A stretch of DNA of 64,000 nucleotides. Source: Stratiolaelaps scimitus. Lineage: Eukaryota > Arthropoda > Arachnida > Mesostigmata > Laelapidae. The position numbers and the translations under genes are program-made. Shown here piece after piece: positions 62,801 through 64,000 of the stretch (positions within the stretch are counted from its first letter, which is position 1; every line of letters starts with the position of its first letter). Below the pieces are notes generated by a model. It had not been told where the DNA came from. It saw nothing but the letters and a program-made list of their open reading frames with translations, and ran no database searches. Where the stretch lies: assembly GCA_019614645.1 (NCBI GenBank), contig JABWDB010000001.1, forward strand, positions 11,325,501-11,389,500, read 5' to 3'.

Positions 62801-64000
62801 TCTTTCTACATAGGCCTATGCACTTCAGAGAAAATGACAACCGTCTGGACTATGGAAACTAGAATGGACAGTGTATAGTTTTCCTATTTTTTTTGGTGAA
62901 GCAGGAGAGTGTTCACACGACAGTGACTCGCTCCGTCCAGGCAGGTTTGCGACGAGCATCAGCCATCGGATAATTAATTCTCATCAGAACTACCGATAAA
63001 AATTGATTAGATCGGTGTTCTACGATCGGCTCCGATCATTTTTCACTGGAATGCAGCGGAGTGGACGGTGCGTTCCTTTTTACGGCCCATATTCCCAACG
63101 GAAGGTCGAAACGCTCACCCATATATATATATATAATATATATAGTTAATTAAAGTGGGCATGCGTGCTCCATTATAAAAAATCAACAGCCATGAACGGA
63201 GTACTCGGCTTCTCTGAGAGTCAACAAGAATAAAGGCTATCCACCCCTTGTTTTGCAGTAGGATGAACGGCCATATCCTAAACATTCATATTGACCAAAG
63301 ATATTTTGAGAAGAATACGCCTTTTCCCGTAAATATATAATAGGTATTTGACAAAATAGCTCAACTTTCGACTGACTTGGTTCCGATTCGAACAAGTTTG
63401 AGATTAGTGCAACCAATTTCTGGGAGTAAGTCTAAGTTATTTACATAATGCATATCTTAATTTGCTTGACCATGGTGCAAACTTGACTGGAGTAGAGAGC
63501 ACTTCTTTTGCACTTCTCGAATTCCGAACGTAACAATACCTGGTATATATATATATATAAAGGATAAGGAATGTATTATTATTATATTAGAATACATATA
63601 ATAGGCATATACAACTTCGTCTGACTTGATTGCGATCATTAGCAAACACAGCGGACCGTGGCTCCTGTTTCTCCAGCCACTTGCGTTTCGCCGCGCTTTC
63701 CGCAAAAGGCAAATGGCTGCAGATATAAAGAAAAATGAGTGCACGCTACCATTCCAAGCAGCCATATAGTTTAGATTCTTCCGTTCTCGGTCCCTATAAA
63801 GGCAACTCTCGTACCTATATGCCATCGATGTTATCCACTTGCGAATACCTCAAGGAGTCTCAGAAGGTGACCATCCTTTTACCGGAACGACAAACAACGG
63901 CAACGGGCAGCCTAGGAACTGAGCAGTATTTGTTTGGCCCTGAAACGTGCTCTCTTCGTCCTTAGATGGGAAGTCCATCAGAGCAAAGAGCAACATCGCG
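59831..64000 (-). other. Upstream intron of the stomatin-like gene (no exon seen)
   Basis: I searched the minus strand for the preceding SPFH exon (ending VERVEI-type residues with an AT carry-over) and did not find it. The interval contains a TA palindrome at 61.52 kb and TA runs at 63.12 and 63.54 kb. The open frames at 60.25-60.65 kb do not resemble known proteins. Confidence 0.55.
61522..61559. repeat. Palindromic (TA)n with TGACA arms
   Basis: ATGACAATAT leads into the TA run and ATATTGTCAT closes it, so the whole is one long perfect palindrome able to extrude as a cruciform. Confidence 0.85.

Overview
This window is eukaryotic nuclear DNA and most resembles an arthropod genome. Genes are split by introns of up to about 12 kb, microsatellites of (TA)n, (GA)n and (CT)n are frequent, and decayed retrotransposons and a long palindromic MITE-like element are scattered through it. 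One non-LTR family ends in a protein of the FLLQRLSLAVKRGN type that I associate with tick, mite and other invertebrate LINEs, and a TTACC-repeat 3' tail is present. A mite or other arachnid is my best guess, from general resemblance only. There is no operon structure, and I saw no CRISPR array, rRNA or intact tRNA.

Layout. 1-14,000: intergenic, with simple repeats, a 28-bp hairpin (12.4 kb) and two LINE 3' ends (10.9-11.8 kb). 14,126-33,948 (+): a gene I assembled from splice sites and reading phase. It has a tiny start exon, a signal-peptide and mucin-like exon, an 11.9-kb intron, a 2.1-kb exon (poly-Thr, dibasic sites, twin two-cysteine modules, a long Ala/Glu/Lys coiled coil) and a C-terminal exon. 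It predicts a secreted glycoprotein of about 1,146 residues that I cannot place in a known family; this is the most interesting object here. Its introns carry a MITE, a Ty3/gypsy integrase relic, a tRNA-like SINE fragment, and a perfect 90-bp copy of its own coding sequence wrapped in TA palindromes. 34-45 kb: mostly intergenic, with a LINE reverse-transcriptase relic (39.5 kb) and a decayed coding sequence of unknown origin on the minus strand (36.7-37.6 kb). 45.4-47.1 kb is purine-rich on the + strand. 47.6-56.2 kb is pyrimidine-rich and packed with trinucleotide repeats; it may be a long untranslated transcript. 57,182-59,830 (-): the last three coding exons of a stomatin/MEC-2-like SPFH (band 7) membrane protein, whose 5' exons lie beyond 64,000. 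59,831-64,000: intron of that gene, no exon found.

The two supported genes point in opposite directions, with no sign of a functional link. One makes a secreted, glycosylated, probably proteolysed coiled-coil protein. The other makes a membrane scaffold of the type that regulates ion channels in touch neurons and other cells. Nearly all other long open frames are shadows of biased composition.
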